DNA from: Pseudomonadota bacterium
GTDB taxonomy: Bacteria > Pseudomonadota > Gammaproteobacteria > Burkholderiales > Gallionellaceae
Assembly (NCBI GenBank): GCA_021782995.1
Contig: JAJXUI010000002.1
Coordinates: forward strand, 19,074 to 83,073
Direction of reading: 5' to 3'
Length of the DNA stretch: 64,000 nucleotides
In this document: positions 9,035 through 18,827 of the stretch, in pieces
How positions within the stretch are numbered: the stretch's first letter is position 1
How the letters are laid out: each line of letters opens with the position of its first letter
Notes under the pieces: model-generated
Told to the model about the DNA's origin: nothing
The model's input: the letters and a program-made list of their open reading frames with translations, nothing else
Database searches by the model: none
Translations under genes and position numbers: made by a program

Positions 9035-9604
9035 ATGTTGTTAATGATCGACAACTATGATTCGTTCACTTACAACCTCGTGCAGTATTTTGCCGAGCTT
9101 GGGGCGGATGTCGTGGTGCATCGTAATGATGGCATCACGCTTGAGGAAATCGAAAAACTGAACCCGGCGCAGATCGTGATTTCTCCCGGGCCATGCACGC
9201 CTAATGAGGCGGGCATTTCCGTGCCGGCCATCCGGCATTTTTCAGGCAAGATTCCGTTGCTGGGTGTATGCCTCGGGCACCAGAGCATCGGCCAGGCGTT
9301 TGGCGGAAAGATCATTCATGCCAAACAGCTGATGCATGGCAAAACTTCACCGATATTCCATCATTCCAGCAGCGTGTTTACCGGCCTGCCCAGTCCGTTT
9401 ACTGCAACACGTTATCACTCGCTGGTGATCGAGCGTGAAACGCTGCCGGATTGCCTGGAGATGACTGCGTGGACCGAGGACGGCGAAATCATGGGCGTGC
9501 GCCACAAAACCATGCCGGTGCATGGCGTGCAGTTCCATCCGGAGTCCATCCTCACCGAGCACGGGCACGCCATGCTGAAGAATTTTCTGGAGGGCAAGCC
9601 ATGA
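9035..9604 (+). CDS. trpG: Anthranilate synthase glutamine amidotransferase subunit
   Basis: The 189-residue class I glutaminase has catalytic Cys79 in LLGVCLGHQ and the His-Glu pair in VQFHPES near residue 170. With TrpE (outside the window) it supplies ammonia for anthranilate; in many bacteria the same protein also serves p-aminobenzoate synthesis. The stop overlaps trpD by four bases (ATGA). Confidence 0.95.
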   Translation: MLLMIDNYDSFTYNLVQYFAELGADVVVHRNDGITLEEIEKLNPAQIVISPGPCTPNEAGISVPAIRHFSGKIPLLGVCLGHQSIGQAFGGKIIHAKQLMHGKTSPIFHHSSSVFTGLPSPFTATRYHSLVIERETLPDCLEMTAWTEDGEIMGVRHKTMPVHGVQFHPESILTEHGHAMLKNFLEGKP

Positions 9605-10617
9605 AGCCGCAAGACGCACTGAAACGCATCATCGAGCACCGGGAGATATTCCATGACGAGATGGTGTCCCTGATGCAGCAGATCATGAGTGGCGAAGTGA
9701 CACCTGTCATGATCGCTGCGATCATCACCGGATTGCGCGTAAAAAAGGAAACCATCGGTGAAATTTCCGGTGCCGCAAAAGTCATGCGCGACCTTTCCAT
9801 CAAGGTTGTTGTGCATGACGATGAACGCCTGGTGGACACCTGCGGCACAGGCGGTGACGGCGCACACAGTTTCAATGTCTCCACCGCTTCTGCGTTTGTG
9901 GCAGCCGCCGCAGGCGCAAAGATAGCGAAGCATGGCGGGCGCTCGGTATCCTCGCAGTCGGGCAGTGCGGATGTGCTGGAAGCGCTGGGCGTCAATATCA
10001 ACCTCACGCCGGAACAGGCTGCGCGCTGCATCAATGAGGCCGGTTTCGGTTTCATGTTTGCGCCGAATTACCACAGCGCCATGAAACATGCGGCTCCGGT
10101 AAGAAAAGAACTGGGAGTGCGCACCCTATTCAACATCCTGGGGCCGCTCACCAATCCTGCAGGTGCGAAGCAGCAACTGATGGGGGTGTTTCATGCGGAT
10201 CTGGTAGGCATACAGGCACGTGTGCTGCAACGGCTGGGCAGCAGGCGGGTGATGGTGGTGCACGGATCGGATGGCATGGATGAAATCACCATATCCGGCA
10301 ATACCCTGATCGCTGAACTGAAAGCGGGGGAAGTGCGGGAGTACACCGTGCATCCATCACAGTTTGGTCTTGCTACATCGTCCTTGCAGGAAATCAGCGT
10401 AGCCAATGTGCACGAGTCACGCGATATGGTGCTGGGAGTACTGGACAACCAGCCTGGTCCGGCACGGGATATCGTGACGATGAATGCCGGTGCGGCCATT
10501 TATCTGGCGGGGCTCAGCGACAGCTTGCCGGATGGCGTGAAAAAAGCCGCGCATTTGCTGGAAAGCGGTGCGGCAAGACAGAAGCTGGAGCAGCTGCGGC
10601 AGATCAGTAACAACTGA
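9601..10617 (+). CDS. trpD: Anthranilate phosphoribosyltransferase
   Basis: The 338-residue enzyme joins anthranilate to PRPP in tryptophan synthesis. The PRPP-binding motif DTCGTGGDG lies at residues 79-87, followed by [18 protein letters not shown]. The ATG at 9601 is chosen over a much longer in-frame opening because it overlaps the trpG stop. trpC, often next in betaproteobacteria, is absent here; an ion-transporter gene follows instead. Confidence 0.96.
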   Translation: MKPQDALKRIIEHREIFHDEMVSLMQQIMSGEVTPVMIAAIITGLRVKKETIGEISGAAKVMRDLSIKVVVHDDERLVDTCGTGGDGAHSFNVSTASAFVAAAAGAKIAKHGGRSVSSQSGSADVLEALGVNINLTPEQAARCINEAGFGFMFAPNYHSAMKHAAPVRKELGVRTLFNILGPLTNPAGAKQQLMGVFHADLVGIQARVLQRLGSRRVMVVHGSDGMDEITISGNTLIAELKAGEVREYTVHPSQFGLATSSLQEISVANVHESRDMVLGVLDNQPGPARDIVTMNAGAAIYLAGLSDSLPDGVKKAAHLLESGAARQKLEQLRQISNN

Positions 10618-10669
10618 TCGCGGGTAATATATAACTATCTGATTTAATTATTATATTTTGGGTGGAGTT

Positions 10670-12010
10670 ATGCGGAAATTGCTGATCCCCGGGCTGCTGT
10701 TTTCGGTGCCTGTCTATGCTGCAGATACCCCTGCCATCGCCGGTATCCAGATTGAATTCATCCTGTTTGCGTTGACCCTGCTGGGGGTGGCGTTGTTTCA
10801 CCACCGCACATTCCAGGTTGCACTCACTGGCCTGATCAGCGTGGTTGCGTACAAGCTGGTTTTTACCGGTTTTCATGCGGGGCCGGGTTTGCATGGCTTG
10901 CTGGGCCATCTGGCACATGAATGGGTGACGCTGGCCAACCTGTTTTGCCTGCTGATGGGGTTCGGCATCCTGTCGCGGCATTTCGAGAAAAGCCATGTGC
11001 CGGTAATCCTGCCCAAATACCTGCCAGATGACTGGAAGGGGGCATTTGGCGTGCTGGTGATCGTCTGGGTGATGTCCAGTTTTCTCGATAACATTGCCGC
11101 AGCGATGATAGGCGGGGCGATGGCCCATCAGCTGTTCCGCACCAGGGTGCATATCGGCTATCTCGCCGCGATCGTGGCGGCGTCAAATGCAGGTGGCGCA
11201 TTTTCGGTGGTCGGCGACACGACGACAACCATGATGTGGATCGCCGGCGTCAGCCCGGTCGATGTATTCCACGCGATTACCGCATCTGCGGTTGCACTGG
11301 CGATATTCGGCTATATTGCTTCACGGCAACAGCATGCCTATTCGCCCATCATCAAGAATGCGCATCAGCATACCCAGGTGGAGTGGCACCGGATCGGAAT
11401 CGTGATCACGATACTGGTGTTTGCCATGGTCACCAATATTGTGGTCAACCTGAAATTTGCCGCGATCAGCGGCAGCTTCCCTTTCATCGGCGTGGCCGTG
11501 GTGACAGCCATACTGGTGACGTCTCCGGTCCGGCGTCACGACTGGGAGGTGATTCCGGAAAACCTGAAAGGGACATTGTTCCTGCTGTTCCTCGTCACTA
11601 CCGCGTCAATGATGCCGGTCGAAAATCTGCCTCATGCGTCATGGCATACCGCGATGGGGCTGGGATTCGTGTCATCGATGTTCGACAATATTCCACTGAC
11701 TGCGCTGGCCATCCGCCAGGACGGTTATGACTGGGGCATACTGGCATTCGCGGTCGGATTCGGGGGCTCCATGGTATGGTTTGGTTCGTCGGCTGGCGTT
11801 GCATTGTCCAACCAGTTTCCCGAAGCCAGGTCGGTCGGCATGTGGTTGCGCCATGGCTGGCATGTTGCGCTGGCTTATGTGGCAGCATTTCTCGTCATGA
11901 TACTGGTGCATGGCTGGGATCCGCAGCCGATCAACAAGCCTGCAACTGCAGCCGTTATTGAGCAGGTGGAAACATCTCCAGCTGCGCAGACGCAGGCTGC
12001 GCAGCACTGA
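10670..12010 (+). CDS. NhaD-like sodium/proton antiporter family membrane protein
   Basis: The 446-residue protein has an N-terminal cleavable-looking hydrophobic segment (LLIPGLLFSVPVYA) and about ten further membrane spans. The block SNAGGAFSVVGDTTTTMMWI corresponds to the NhaD signature of the ion-transporter superfamily, and SSFLDNIAAAMIGG and SSMFDNIPLTALAI are the two inverted-repeat helices. Na+/H+ exchange is the family function; the cation here is inferred. GGTGGAG before the ATG decides the start. The last 56 bases overlap the convergent SDR gene. Confidence 0.85.
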   Translation: MRKLLIPGLLFSVPVYAADTPAIAGIQIEFILFALTLLGVALFHHRTFQVALTGLISVVAYKLVFTGFHAGPGLHGLLGHLAHEWVTLANLFCLLMGFGILSRHFEKSHVPVILPKYLPDDWKGAFGVLVIVWVMSSFLDNIAAAMIGGAMAHQLFRTRVHIGYLAAIVAASNAGGAFSVVGDTTTTMMWIAGVSPVDVFHAITASAVALAIFGYIASRQQHAYSPIIKNAHQHTQVEWHRIGIVITILVFAMVTNIVVNLKFAAISGSFPFIGVAVVTAILVTSPVRRHDWEVIPENLKGTLFLLFLVTTASMMPVENLPHASWHTAMGLGFVSSMFDNIPLTALAIRQDGYDWGILAFAVGFGGSMVWFGSSAGVALSNQFPEARSVGMWLRHGWHVALAYVAAFLVMILVHGWDPQPINKPATAAVIEQVETSPAAQTQAAQH

Positions 12011-12926
12011 CTTCCCGCCTGGGCACAGGCGGGCGCAAAGTCGCAAGCAAATCGCCCACCGTAGGATGCAGCAAGCTGACTTTCAGCTCCTGCTTCATGC
12101 GGCGGTTATCCAGCTGACGTGATTCATTCATGAACGACAGCAACATGGGGGAGAGGACCTGCTGTGCTTCTGCGCGTGAGATGCGGGGTGGCCGCGGTAA
12201 CAGGAAGCTGTCTGCAACCGCATCGAAATACTCCCCCATCCTGAGGTTGCTATCGTCGACTGTATGATAAATGCGGCCTGTCCTGCCATGCCTTAACGCT
12301 GCAAGTACGCATCTGGCCAGGTCGTCCGCATGGATATGGTTGGTGTAGCCATCCTCGCTGGCAATGATCGCTGGTGTGCCCTTTTTCAGCCTGTCCAGCG
12401 GGAGCCGGTCTTCTGCATATATGCCGGGGACGCGCAGAATGCGCGCGCTTACTTTATTGCGTCTCGCCCAGCGACGTATCTGCCGCTCTGCATCCAGCCT
12501 GAGTTTTGCCCTCGAGTTCAATGGCGATGCCGGATGCGTTTCATCGACACGTGCGCCCTTGCAGTCGCCATATACCCCGCTGGTGCTGATGTATATCAAA
12601 GTCCTGGGGCGTTTGCCGCGGGACAGGGCTGCGAGCAAGTGTCGCGTGCGTGTGTCGGCCGGTGTGCGTCCGTCATGTTGTTCATGCGCGGTTCTATCTA
12701 CAGGGGGAGGCGGTGCCAGATGGATGACGGTATCGGCGAGCCCGGCTAGACGGTGCAGAGTATCTGGTTTGTCGAGATCGCCGGGAATGGGGGTAATGCC
12801 GGCAGCACGTAGCGCTGGAAATTTTTCCGGGCTGCGCGATAGTCCGTATATTATTGATTTATTATCTATAATTTTGGATATGCGACGGGCGATATCGCCG
12901 CAGCCTATAAGTACAGTTTTATGCAT
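11955..12926 (-). CDS. SDR-family NAD(P)-dependent epimerase/dehydratase-like protein
   Basis: The 323-residue protein starts with a dinucleotide-binding strand (TVLIGCGDIARRI) and has STSGVYGD with a serine but no clear YxxxK; the expected Tyr-Lys pair is absent (NSRAKLRLDAERQI instead). It therefore resembles atypical SDR proteins of the YeeZ type, whose substrates are unknown. The start lies 52 bp from the divergent ferredoxin-reductase gene. Confidence 0.8.
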   Translation of the reverse strand: MHKTVLIGCGDIARRISKIIDNKSIIYGLSRSPEKFPALRAAGITPIPGDLDKPDTLHRLAGLADTVIHLAPPPPVDRTAHEQHDGRTPADTRTRHLLAALSRGKRPRTLIYISTSGVYGDCKGARVDETHPASPLNSRAKLRLDAERQIRRWARRNKVSARILRVPGIYAEDRLPLDRLKKGTPAIIASEDGYTNHIHADDLARCVLAALRHGRTGRIYHTVDDSNLRMGEYFDAVADSFLLPRPPRISRAEAQQVLSPMLLSFMNESRQLDNRRMKQELKVSLLHPTVGDLLATLRPPVPRREVSAAQPASAQLEMFPPAQ

Positions 12927-12978
12927 GCGAGGATTATGTATTAATATTGATATTTTTCAATAGAAGCGAATATTTGTC

Positions 12979-13992
12979 ATGACGTTTACAACAACCATCA
13001 TGCCCAGCAAACACGCATTTCAAGTGGACGCGGGCGAAACGGTACTGGAAGCCGCGTTGCGGCAGGGCATCATCCTGCCATACAGCTGCCGCGATGGGGT
13101 ATGCGGGGCGTGCAAGGGCAAGATTGTGCAAGGCCAGGTGGATTACGGCAAATACCAGGCAAGCACGCTGACTCCCGCAGAGAAATCAACCGGCATGGCA
13201 TTGTTCTGCTGCGCAAAACCACAGTCAGATCTGGTGATTGAGTGCAAAGAGGTCAGCACCATCAAGGACATTCCGGTCAAGCTTTTGCCAACACGGGTGC
13301 ATCAGATGGAAAGACCGGCGCATGACGTGATGGTGATCAAGCTTCGATTGCCGGCCAGCGAGCGCATGCAATACCTGGCAGGCCAGTATATTGATATCCT
13401 GCAGAAATCCGGCAAGCCGCGCAGCTTCTCACTTGCCAATGCGCCGCATGATGATGCGTTCCTGGAGTTGCATATCCGGAATATCGCTGGCGGCGGCTTT
13501 ACCAGTCATGTGTTCAATGAAATGAAGGTCAAGGACATCCTGCGCATCAAGGGGCCGCTGGGTACGTTTTACCTGCGCGAAGATACCGACAGGCCTATCA
13601 TTTTCGTCGCCAGTGGTACCGGATTTGCTCCGATCAAGGCCATGATAGAACATGCACTGCATGTCGGCCTGCAGCGGCCCATGCATTTCTACTGGGGTGC
13701 ACGCAGGCCGCATGACCTATACATGCTGGACAAGGCCAGGGAGTGGGAGGCCAGGGGAGTCAAATTTACCCCTGTGCTTTCGGATGCCTTGCCTGAAGAC
13801 AAGTGGAGCGGACGGACCGGCTATGTGCATCTTGCCGTGATGGAAGACTATGCCGACCTGTCCGCCTACCAGGTGTATGCCTGTGGCGCACCAGTGGTGG
13901 TGGAAGCGGCACATCGCGACTATACGACGAAACGCAACCTGCCGGCCGACGAATTCTATTCTGATGCCTTTACCTTTGCCCCTGCGGCCTGA
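12979..13992 (+). CDS. Ferredoxin-fused NAD(P)H:flavin reductase (CDP-6-deoxy-glucoseen reductase-like)
   Basis: The 337-residue protein has three modules. A plant-type [2Fe-2S] ferredoxin has Cys37, Cys42, Cys45 (CRDGVCGAC) and Cys77 or 78. An FAD domain follows (RSFSLANAP), then an NAD domain (VASGTGFAPIKAM). Such proteins reduce oxygenases or CDP-sugar dehydratases. Sugar genes are absent here, so I do not assign AscD; it is more likely a general electron-transfer reductase, as found near ubiquinone or oxygenase genes in related bacteria. Confidence 0.85.
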   Translation: MTFTTTIMPSKHAFQVDAGETVLEAALRQGIILPYSCRDGVCGACKGKIVQGQVDYGKYQASTLTPAEKSTGMALFCCAKPQSDLVIECKEVSTIKDIPVKLLPTRVHQMERPAHDVMVIKLRLPASERMQYLAGQYIDILQKSGKPRSFSLANAPHDDAFLELHIRNIAGGGFTSHVFNEMKVKDILRIKGPLGTFYLREDTDRPIIFVASGTGFAPIKAMIEHALHVGLQRPMHFYWGARRPHDLYMLDKAREWEARGVKFTPVLSDALPEDKWSGRTGYVHLAVMEDYADLSAYQVYACGAPVVVEAAHRDYTTKRNLPADEFYSDAFTFAPAA

Positions 13993-14033
13993 AGGTCAGG
14001 AATGACCTGATGTAAGGGGCTTGCAGGAATGGA

Positions 14034-14582
14034 TTAATAGGATTTTGTCAGTTTCAACTGGCTGCCATTCTGCTCCATCTGGAATCGTTTCAGCACATTC
14101 ATGCCCATCAGCGGCTGGCTGAGGTTGGGCACCAGCAGTACCTCCACATCATATAATGTGAAGGTACCGAATTTGAGCTGTTGCACAATTGATTTGCAGA
14201 CAATATTGTCGCCATTGGCGGTGTTCAGCACGCCCGTCTTGAGGCATTTCAGTTTTGCGCTGTCGCCATACCCTTGTGGCAGCGAAACCATGCTGGCGCC
14301 GGTATCAATCACAAAATTGAGGAACTGACCGTTGACTGCGCCGTCTACAAAGTAGTGGCCATTCATGCCCTGTGTAAGAACCATGCTGACAGCACCACCA
14401 CTTTCATTTTCTGCTGTGGTGGAGCCATTCCAGGCGTTCACTGCCTGGCTGGCTTCGGGGCAGGGGTGCTCCTGGTAAAGCAGTTTGCCATCAGTGTTCC
14501 TGCATTTGTAGATCATTCCTGCACATGCAGGCTGAGAACTCAGGACAAGGAGCATGAACATGCATATTTTCCATGCTCGCAA
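14034..14582 (-). CDS. Periplasmic retropepsin-like aspartic protease
   Basis: The protein has a signal peptide (MLLVLSSQPACA), a short DUF4124-like segment (GMIYKCRNTDGKLLYQEHPC) and a single-lobe aspartic protease domain with NFVIDTGASMVSLP and a C-terminal GMNVLKRF. Such proteins act as dimers in the envelope. The start is uncertain: a TTG at 14582, one base after the hemY stop, gives about 182 residues; an ATG at 14561 gives a shorter signal peptide. An in-frame ATG at 14660 would overlap hemY and is unlikely. Confidence 0.75.
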   Translation of the reverse strand: MRAWKICMFMLLVLSSQPACAGMIYKCRNTDGKLLYQEHPCPEASQAVNAWNGSTTAENESGGAVSMVLTQGMNGHYFVDGAVNGQFLNFVIDTGASMVSLPQGYGDSAKLKCLKTGVLNTANGDNIVCKSIVQQLKFGTFTLYDVEVLLVPNLSQPLMGMNVLKRFQMEQNGSQLKLTKSY

Positions 14583-14583
14583 T

Positions 14584-15753
14584 TCAGGTGATCTCCTGGG
14601 CGAGTTGATGATAATGCGTCGCCTCTTCATGTTTTTCCAGCCTTTCGGAGAGCCTGGCAAGCGCGTGATATGCAGCAGCGCTTGGCGACAGGCTTACGCT
14701 GGCTTGCAGGTAGCCCTGTGATTTGCCCCATAATCCGTGGTGCAGGCAGAGTTTGCCCAGTGCGAGCAGCAGGCCGGCATCCTCCGGATGCTCCTTCAGC
14801 CATGCTTCTGCCTGTTCGATCTGTCCTATGTTGTTTTCAATCTGGCAGTCACCATACAATGCAACCAGCTCACTGTCCCATTGCTTGTTCAGGCTTGCGG
14901 TTAGCAATTGCTGCGCGTTGCGGCAATCCCGCAGCCTGATGAAGCTGGCGGCGGCCAGCGCCGCCAATTTCGGGCGTAACTTGAATGTGCCGGGAATGGT
15001 TTTCCACAGCGCCTGCAGTGTCGGCAAGTCCTGCTGGTTTTCGCGCAGTTTTTCCATCCATGCCTGCAGGCGCAGCTGGGTGGCGACCACCTCGGCGATG
15101 GCAGAGCGCTTTTCCAGCTGCGCGATGACACTCAGCACGCCATCCCAGTTGTGCGCCTGCTGCTGGGCTTTCAGTTCAAGCTGAAGTGCACCGATATGCT
15201 TGTGCATGCCGGCCACGCTCAGCTCCTTCAGGGTATCCAGGGCCAATTGGGGTTGTTTCTGGTCCAGCATGAACTCTGTGCGTGCAATCAGCCGCATGGT
15301 GGATTCGCCCACCGCTTTGCCCGAAGCATTTGCAAGGTATTGGTCGCGTTTGTCGAATTCCCGCAACTCATGGGCCGCACGGGCTGCAATGATGGAGTTG
15401 ATGCCAGAGTTGTCGCCTGAATCCATTGCGCGCACTGCGGCCCGTTCAGCTGCTGCATAGCGCCCTTCGAAAAATGCGGTCAAGGCTTCAGTCATGGCTT
15501 CACGGCTCTTGAGCGTGGCCTTGACTTCCCGGTGTCGCCTGACCTGTTCTGGCAAGCGCAGGATGACCAAGACGAGATGCAATGTCGCATAGGCTGCCAG
15601 CAGCAATACGAACAGCGCGGCCATGAACAGGGTCAGTGACAGTTCGATGCGCCAGGGCGGGTAGACGACCAGCACATATCCCGGATTATTGGCAGTCATC
15701 GCGACAATGACGGCGGCACTAAACAGGCCCAGCAACCATATCAGCCACTTCAT
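14584..15753 (-). CDS. hemY: HemY, TPR-containing heme-biosynthesis-associated membrane protein
   Basis: The 389-residue protein has two N-terminal membrane spans (about residues 3-20 and 40-60) and a helical TPR region after about residue 110. This is the proteobacterial HemY encoded at the end of hemCDXY, not the protoporphyrinogen oxidase of the same name in Bacillus. Its biochemical role is not settled. The start overlaps the hemX stop (ATGA). Confidence 0.92.
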   Translation of the reverse strand: MKWLIWLLGLFSAAVIVAMTANNPGYVLVVYPPWRIELSLTLFMAALFVLLLAAYATLHLVLVILRLPEQVRRHREVKATLKSREAMTEALTAFFEGRYAAAERAAVRAMDSGDNSGINSIIAARAAHELREFDKRDQYLANASGKAVGESTMRLIARTEFMLDQKQPQLALDTLKELSVAGMHKHIGALQLELKAQQQAHNWDGVLSVIAQLEKRSAIAEVVATQLRLQAWMEKLRENQQDLPTLQALWKTIPGTFKLRPKLAALAAASFIRLRDCRNAQQLLTASLNKQWDSELVALYGDCQIENNIGQIEQAEAWLKEHPEDAGLLLALGKLCLHHGLWGKSQGYLQASVSLSPSAAAYHALARLSERLEKHEEATHYHQLAQEIT

Positions 15754-16820
15754 CTTGCTTCCTTTTCACGCGATGCGCGGTACTGCCTGACGGCTTCCAG
15801 GCTGTTGCTGATGTCCGGCATCTCTATCCTGATTGTCGAATTGACCAGTTTCTGCAAGGTTGACACGGCTTGGGCTCCCTCTGGAGATTTCGTGTCAAAA
15901 TATTCCTTAAGCCATTGCTGTGCAATGCGGATATCGCGCTTGAAGCTGGCTTCGTCACGAGACAATAATTCCAGCCGGGCGGACAGCAGGCGTAGTTTAA
16001 GGTTTTCCCGCAGGAAAAATGCCTGGGTGGGGGCAAGCAGGGGAATGTCATTCTGCTCGATGTTTTCAATGCGCACCATCTGGCGCAGGTCCTGCCAGAT
16101 ATCCTGCAGCAGTTTTGCCCACGTGCTGTCGGCAACCTGGGCGGCGGGGGGCAGATCTTTCTGCTCGATGCGGATTTCCTGCAGCAGCATCAACCTGTCT
16201 GTGTTGTCGATCAGGTATTCAATGCGCCCATTGATGACAGAAAGATCTGTGCTTGGCACACTGCGCAATTTGTCCATGTCGCGGTTGAGCGTGTTGCGCA
16301 AGCCGGAAAGTGCATGTCGATTCAGCCGTTGCAGCCTGGCATCGGCTTGTTGCATTGCAATCAGGGCGGCCTTTACGTTGGCAGAAAGCTGAAGTTGCTG
16401 ATTGGCAACCAGCAATAGCTGCTCCACTTCGGCAAGCACCATCTGGTCATGGCTGCTGGATAGGTCATGATAGAGGGATTCAAGTGCACTGCGCTGGCTT
16501 TGCGTCTCTGCATATTTGCTTTCCAGCAGGCTCAGCTTGCCTCCCAGCTCGCGTACCAGCTCCTGATTCTGCTGGGTGAGCAACTGGGTCGCCTTGTTAT
16601 TGCCGTCAAACTCAGCCAGTTTCTGTGCAAGCGTTTGCTGCATCTGCGCGAACTGTTGTTTGCTGTCCAGCCATTGCCAGGCAAAAAGCACAATGACGAC
16701 GATCAGCGTAAGCTGGGTCAGGTTGAGGTGGGCGATCGCCGCCGAAACGGGATTTTTGTGTTCGATGCCGACTGCAGCAGGCGCAGCGGGTTCGGCTGGA
16801 ATGGTATCGGGTTCACTCAT
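15750..16820 (-). CDS. hemX: HemX-like membrane protein
   Basis: The 356-residue protein has one membrane span at about residues 37-55 (LTLIVVIVLFAWQWL), a long coiled coil rich in Gln and Leu (LAQKLAEFDGNNKATQLLTQ and following), and a helical C-terminal domain. This is the proteobacterial HemX annotated as uroporphyrinogen-III C-methyltransferase in many genomes, but it lacks a methyltransferase domain. It overlaps hemD by eight bases and hemY by four. Confidence 0.9.
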   Translation of the reverse strand: MSEPDTIPAEPAAPAAVGIEHKNPVSAAIAHLNLTQLTLIVVIVLFAWQWLDSKQQFAQMQQTLAQKLAEFDGNNKATQLLTQQNQELVRELGGKLSLLESKYAETQSQRSALESLYHDLSSSHDQMVLAEVEQLLLVANQQLQLSANVKAALIAMQQADARLQRLNRHALSGLRNTLNRDMDKLRSVPSTDLSVINGRIEYLIDNTDRLMLLQEIRIEQKDLPPAAQVADSTWAKLLQDIWQDLRQMVRIENIEQNDIPLLAPTQAFFLRENLKLRLLSARLELLSRDEASFKRDIRIAQQWLKEYFDTKSPEGAQAVSTLQKLVNSTIRIEMPDISNSLEAVRQYRASREKEAR

Positions 16821-17595
16821 GTTTTTCCTTATGCTCTATGGCCCATCTGGCAAGGGCGGCCAGCAGGCCCGGATCACCTCCGCTGGCTGTAATGACATTT
16901 TGCCAGCCCAGCGTCCTCGCCGCTACAGTAATCCTTGAGTGAATGGTGAACAGAGGCAAATGCTGCATCCAGTTTCGCTGCTCCCGGGGCACGATGTCCC
17001 ACAAATTTTGCAGGGCCTCACTGCTGCTGACGGTCAGCAGTGAGGGGTGGGCGTCAAGTAACTGCGCAATATCATTTTGCGGGGCCTTGCGCTGGTAGCA
17101 CGGAGCATATTCCACGGTGGCACCTCGGCGGACAAGGGTGTCGGCCAGCAGTGACCGGCCGTGCTCGCCGCGAAAAATCAGCACGTGCCGGCCTGGCAGG
17201 TGCTGCAGCTCGTCCAGCTGCAGCAAGGCTTCGCTGTCAGCGCCTGATTCGGGTGTGCGTGCGTGCAGAACCCCCTGTTTGCGCAGGACAGCGGCCGTGC
17301 CCTGGCCGATGGCAAATACCTGCTGCCGGTGATCAAGCGCCAGGTTGGCGGCGCGCAGTGCCTGCATGCCGTATCTAGCTGCATTGGGACTGATGAAAAT
17401 TGTGGTATCAAACGCCTGCAGCCGCTTCAATTGTGCGAGAAGCTGGGGGTTGTCCAGGAGGGGGGTGATTTCCAGCAAGGGAAAGCGAATAGCTGTGCCG
17501 CCCAGTTTGGCGATGCCTGCCGCCAGTGTTTCGGCCTGGTCATGCGGCCGGGTAACCGCAATTTTCAGTCCGGACAGGGGCAGGTTTTCACTCAT
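16813..17595 (-). CDS. hemD: Uroporphyrinogen-III synthase
   Basis: The 260-residue enzyme closes hydroxymethylbilane to uroporphyrinogen III with inversion of ring D. The two-domain layout shows in the N-terminal [18 protein letters not shown], the mid segment [14 protein letters not shown] and [11 protein letters not shown]. It overlaps hemC by four bases, so the operon is translationally coupled throughout. Confidence 0.93.
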   Translation of the reverse strand: MSENLPLSGLKIAVTRPHDQAETLAAGIAKLGGTAIRFPLLEITPLLDNPQLLAQLKRLQAFDTTIFISPNAARYGMQALRAANLALDHRQQVFAIGQGTAAVLRKQGVLHARTPESGADSEALLQLDELQHLPGRHVLIFRGEHGRSLLADTLVRRGATVEYAPCYQRKAPQNDIAQLLDAHPSLLTVSSSEALQNLWDIVPREQRNWMQHLPLFTIHSRITVAARTLGWQNVITASGGDPGLLAALARWAIEHKEKHE

Positions 17596-18542
17596 TCAAG
17601 TGATGCCAGGATGTCATCGGCGCCCTGTGATCGCAAAGCAGCCGCAATGGCATTCCCCAGTTCTTCTGCGGCTTCGAGGGCACCACTCTGTTCGGCGCGC
17701 ACCATGCGTTTGCCATCCGGAGTCGAGACAAATCCGCGCATGAAGAGCTTGCCGTCGCGGATTTCGGCAAATCCGCCCAAGGGAACCTGGCAGCTGCCGG
17801 CAAGTGCGCGGCTCATGGCACGTTCGGCGGTGACGCAGGCAGCCGTATCGCTGTCATGCAGCGGTTGCAGCAGGGCAACCAGATCTTGCCGGTCGGTGCG
17901 GCATTCGATGCCGAGTGCGCCCTGTCCTACGGCGGGCAGGCTGTCACCAGTCGGGATGAAGTTGCGGATGCGTTCACCCAGTCCAAGCCGGATCAGGCCG
18001 GCGGCGGCAAGAATGATGGCGGAATATTGTCCTTCATCCAGCTTGCGCAAGCGGGTTTGCACATTGCCGCGCAAGGGCTCGATCTTGAGGTGCGGGAAGC
18101 GGGCGCGCAGCTGGCTTTCGCGGCGCAGGCTGGAGGTGCCAACCACGCTGCCCTGCGGCAATTCGTCCAGGCTGGAATATTGATTGGAAACAAAGGCATC
18201 GCGAGGATCCTCGCGCTTGCCGATGCAGCACAGCATGAAGCCGTCGGGCATATGCATCGGCACATCCTTCAGGGAATGCACCGCAATATCGGCGCGGCCA
18301 TCCGCCAGGGCTGTCTCAAGTTCTTTTACAAACAAACCCTTGCCGCCAATTTTGGACAGGGTGACATCGAGGATCTGGTCACCCTGTGTGGTCATGCCCA
18401 GAATGCTGATGGTGGTTTTCGGGTATAATCGGGCAAGGTGATCACGGATATGCTCAGCCTGCCACATCGCCAGCGCGCTTTCGCGCGATGCGATTACCAG
18501 TTTTTCGGGGGCGGCGGCTTGCGATTGAGAAGCGTGATTCAT
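17592..18542 (-). CDS. hemC: Hydroxymethylbilane synthase (porphobilinogen deaminase)
   Basis: The 316-residue enzyme polymerises four porphobilinogens. RESALAMWQ, the catalytic-loop DIAVHSLKD and the cofactor-anchoring cysteine in [10 protein letters not shown] are all present. The ATG at 18542 follows AGGAAA; an upstream in-frame start at 18569 lacks such a site. It is the promoter-proximal gene of hemCDXY and diverges from ppc across 285 bp without other genes. Confidence 0.95.
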   Translation of the reverse strand: MNHASQSQAAAPEKLVIASRESALAMWQAEHIRDHLARLYPKTTISILGMTTQGDQILDVTLSKIGGKGLFVKELETALADGRADIAVHSLKDVPMHMPDGFMLCCIGKREDPRDAFVSNQYSSLDELPQGSVVGTSSLRRESQLRARFPHLKIEPLRGNVQTRLRKLDEGQYSAIILAAAGLIRLGLGERIRNFIPTGDSLPAVGQGALGIECRTDRQDLVALLQPLHDSDTAACVTAERAMSRALAGSCQVPLGGFAEIRDGKLFMRGFVSTPDGKRMVRAEQSGALEAAEELGNAIAAALRSQGADDILASLE

Positions 18543-18827
18543 TGGTTTTCCTGTGTCTTGAAAGAGCACCTCCAGAAATCCAGATACCAGGCGGAAAATT
18601 GCGCGAGATGAATGTCGAGCGGTACTTGGCTTTTGCCACGTAGCCGGGACAGGACTCCTGCAGATATTTCCTGAGCCTGATTTCTGTAACCGGAGGCAGG
18701 CAGCTTGCGGGTTGAAACAGCGGCCATTCTAGCATGAGGCCAGGTTCCGGTTAATCCGGACCTGCATGCATGGCGGCAATGCTGCAGGCCTGCAGGAAAG
18801 TTCGGCTTACTGCAGAAGAAGAATGAA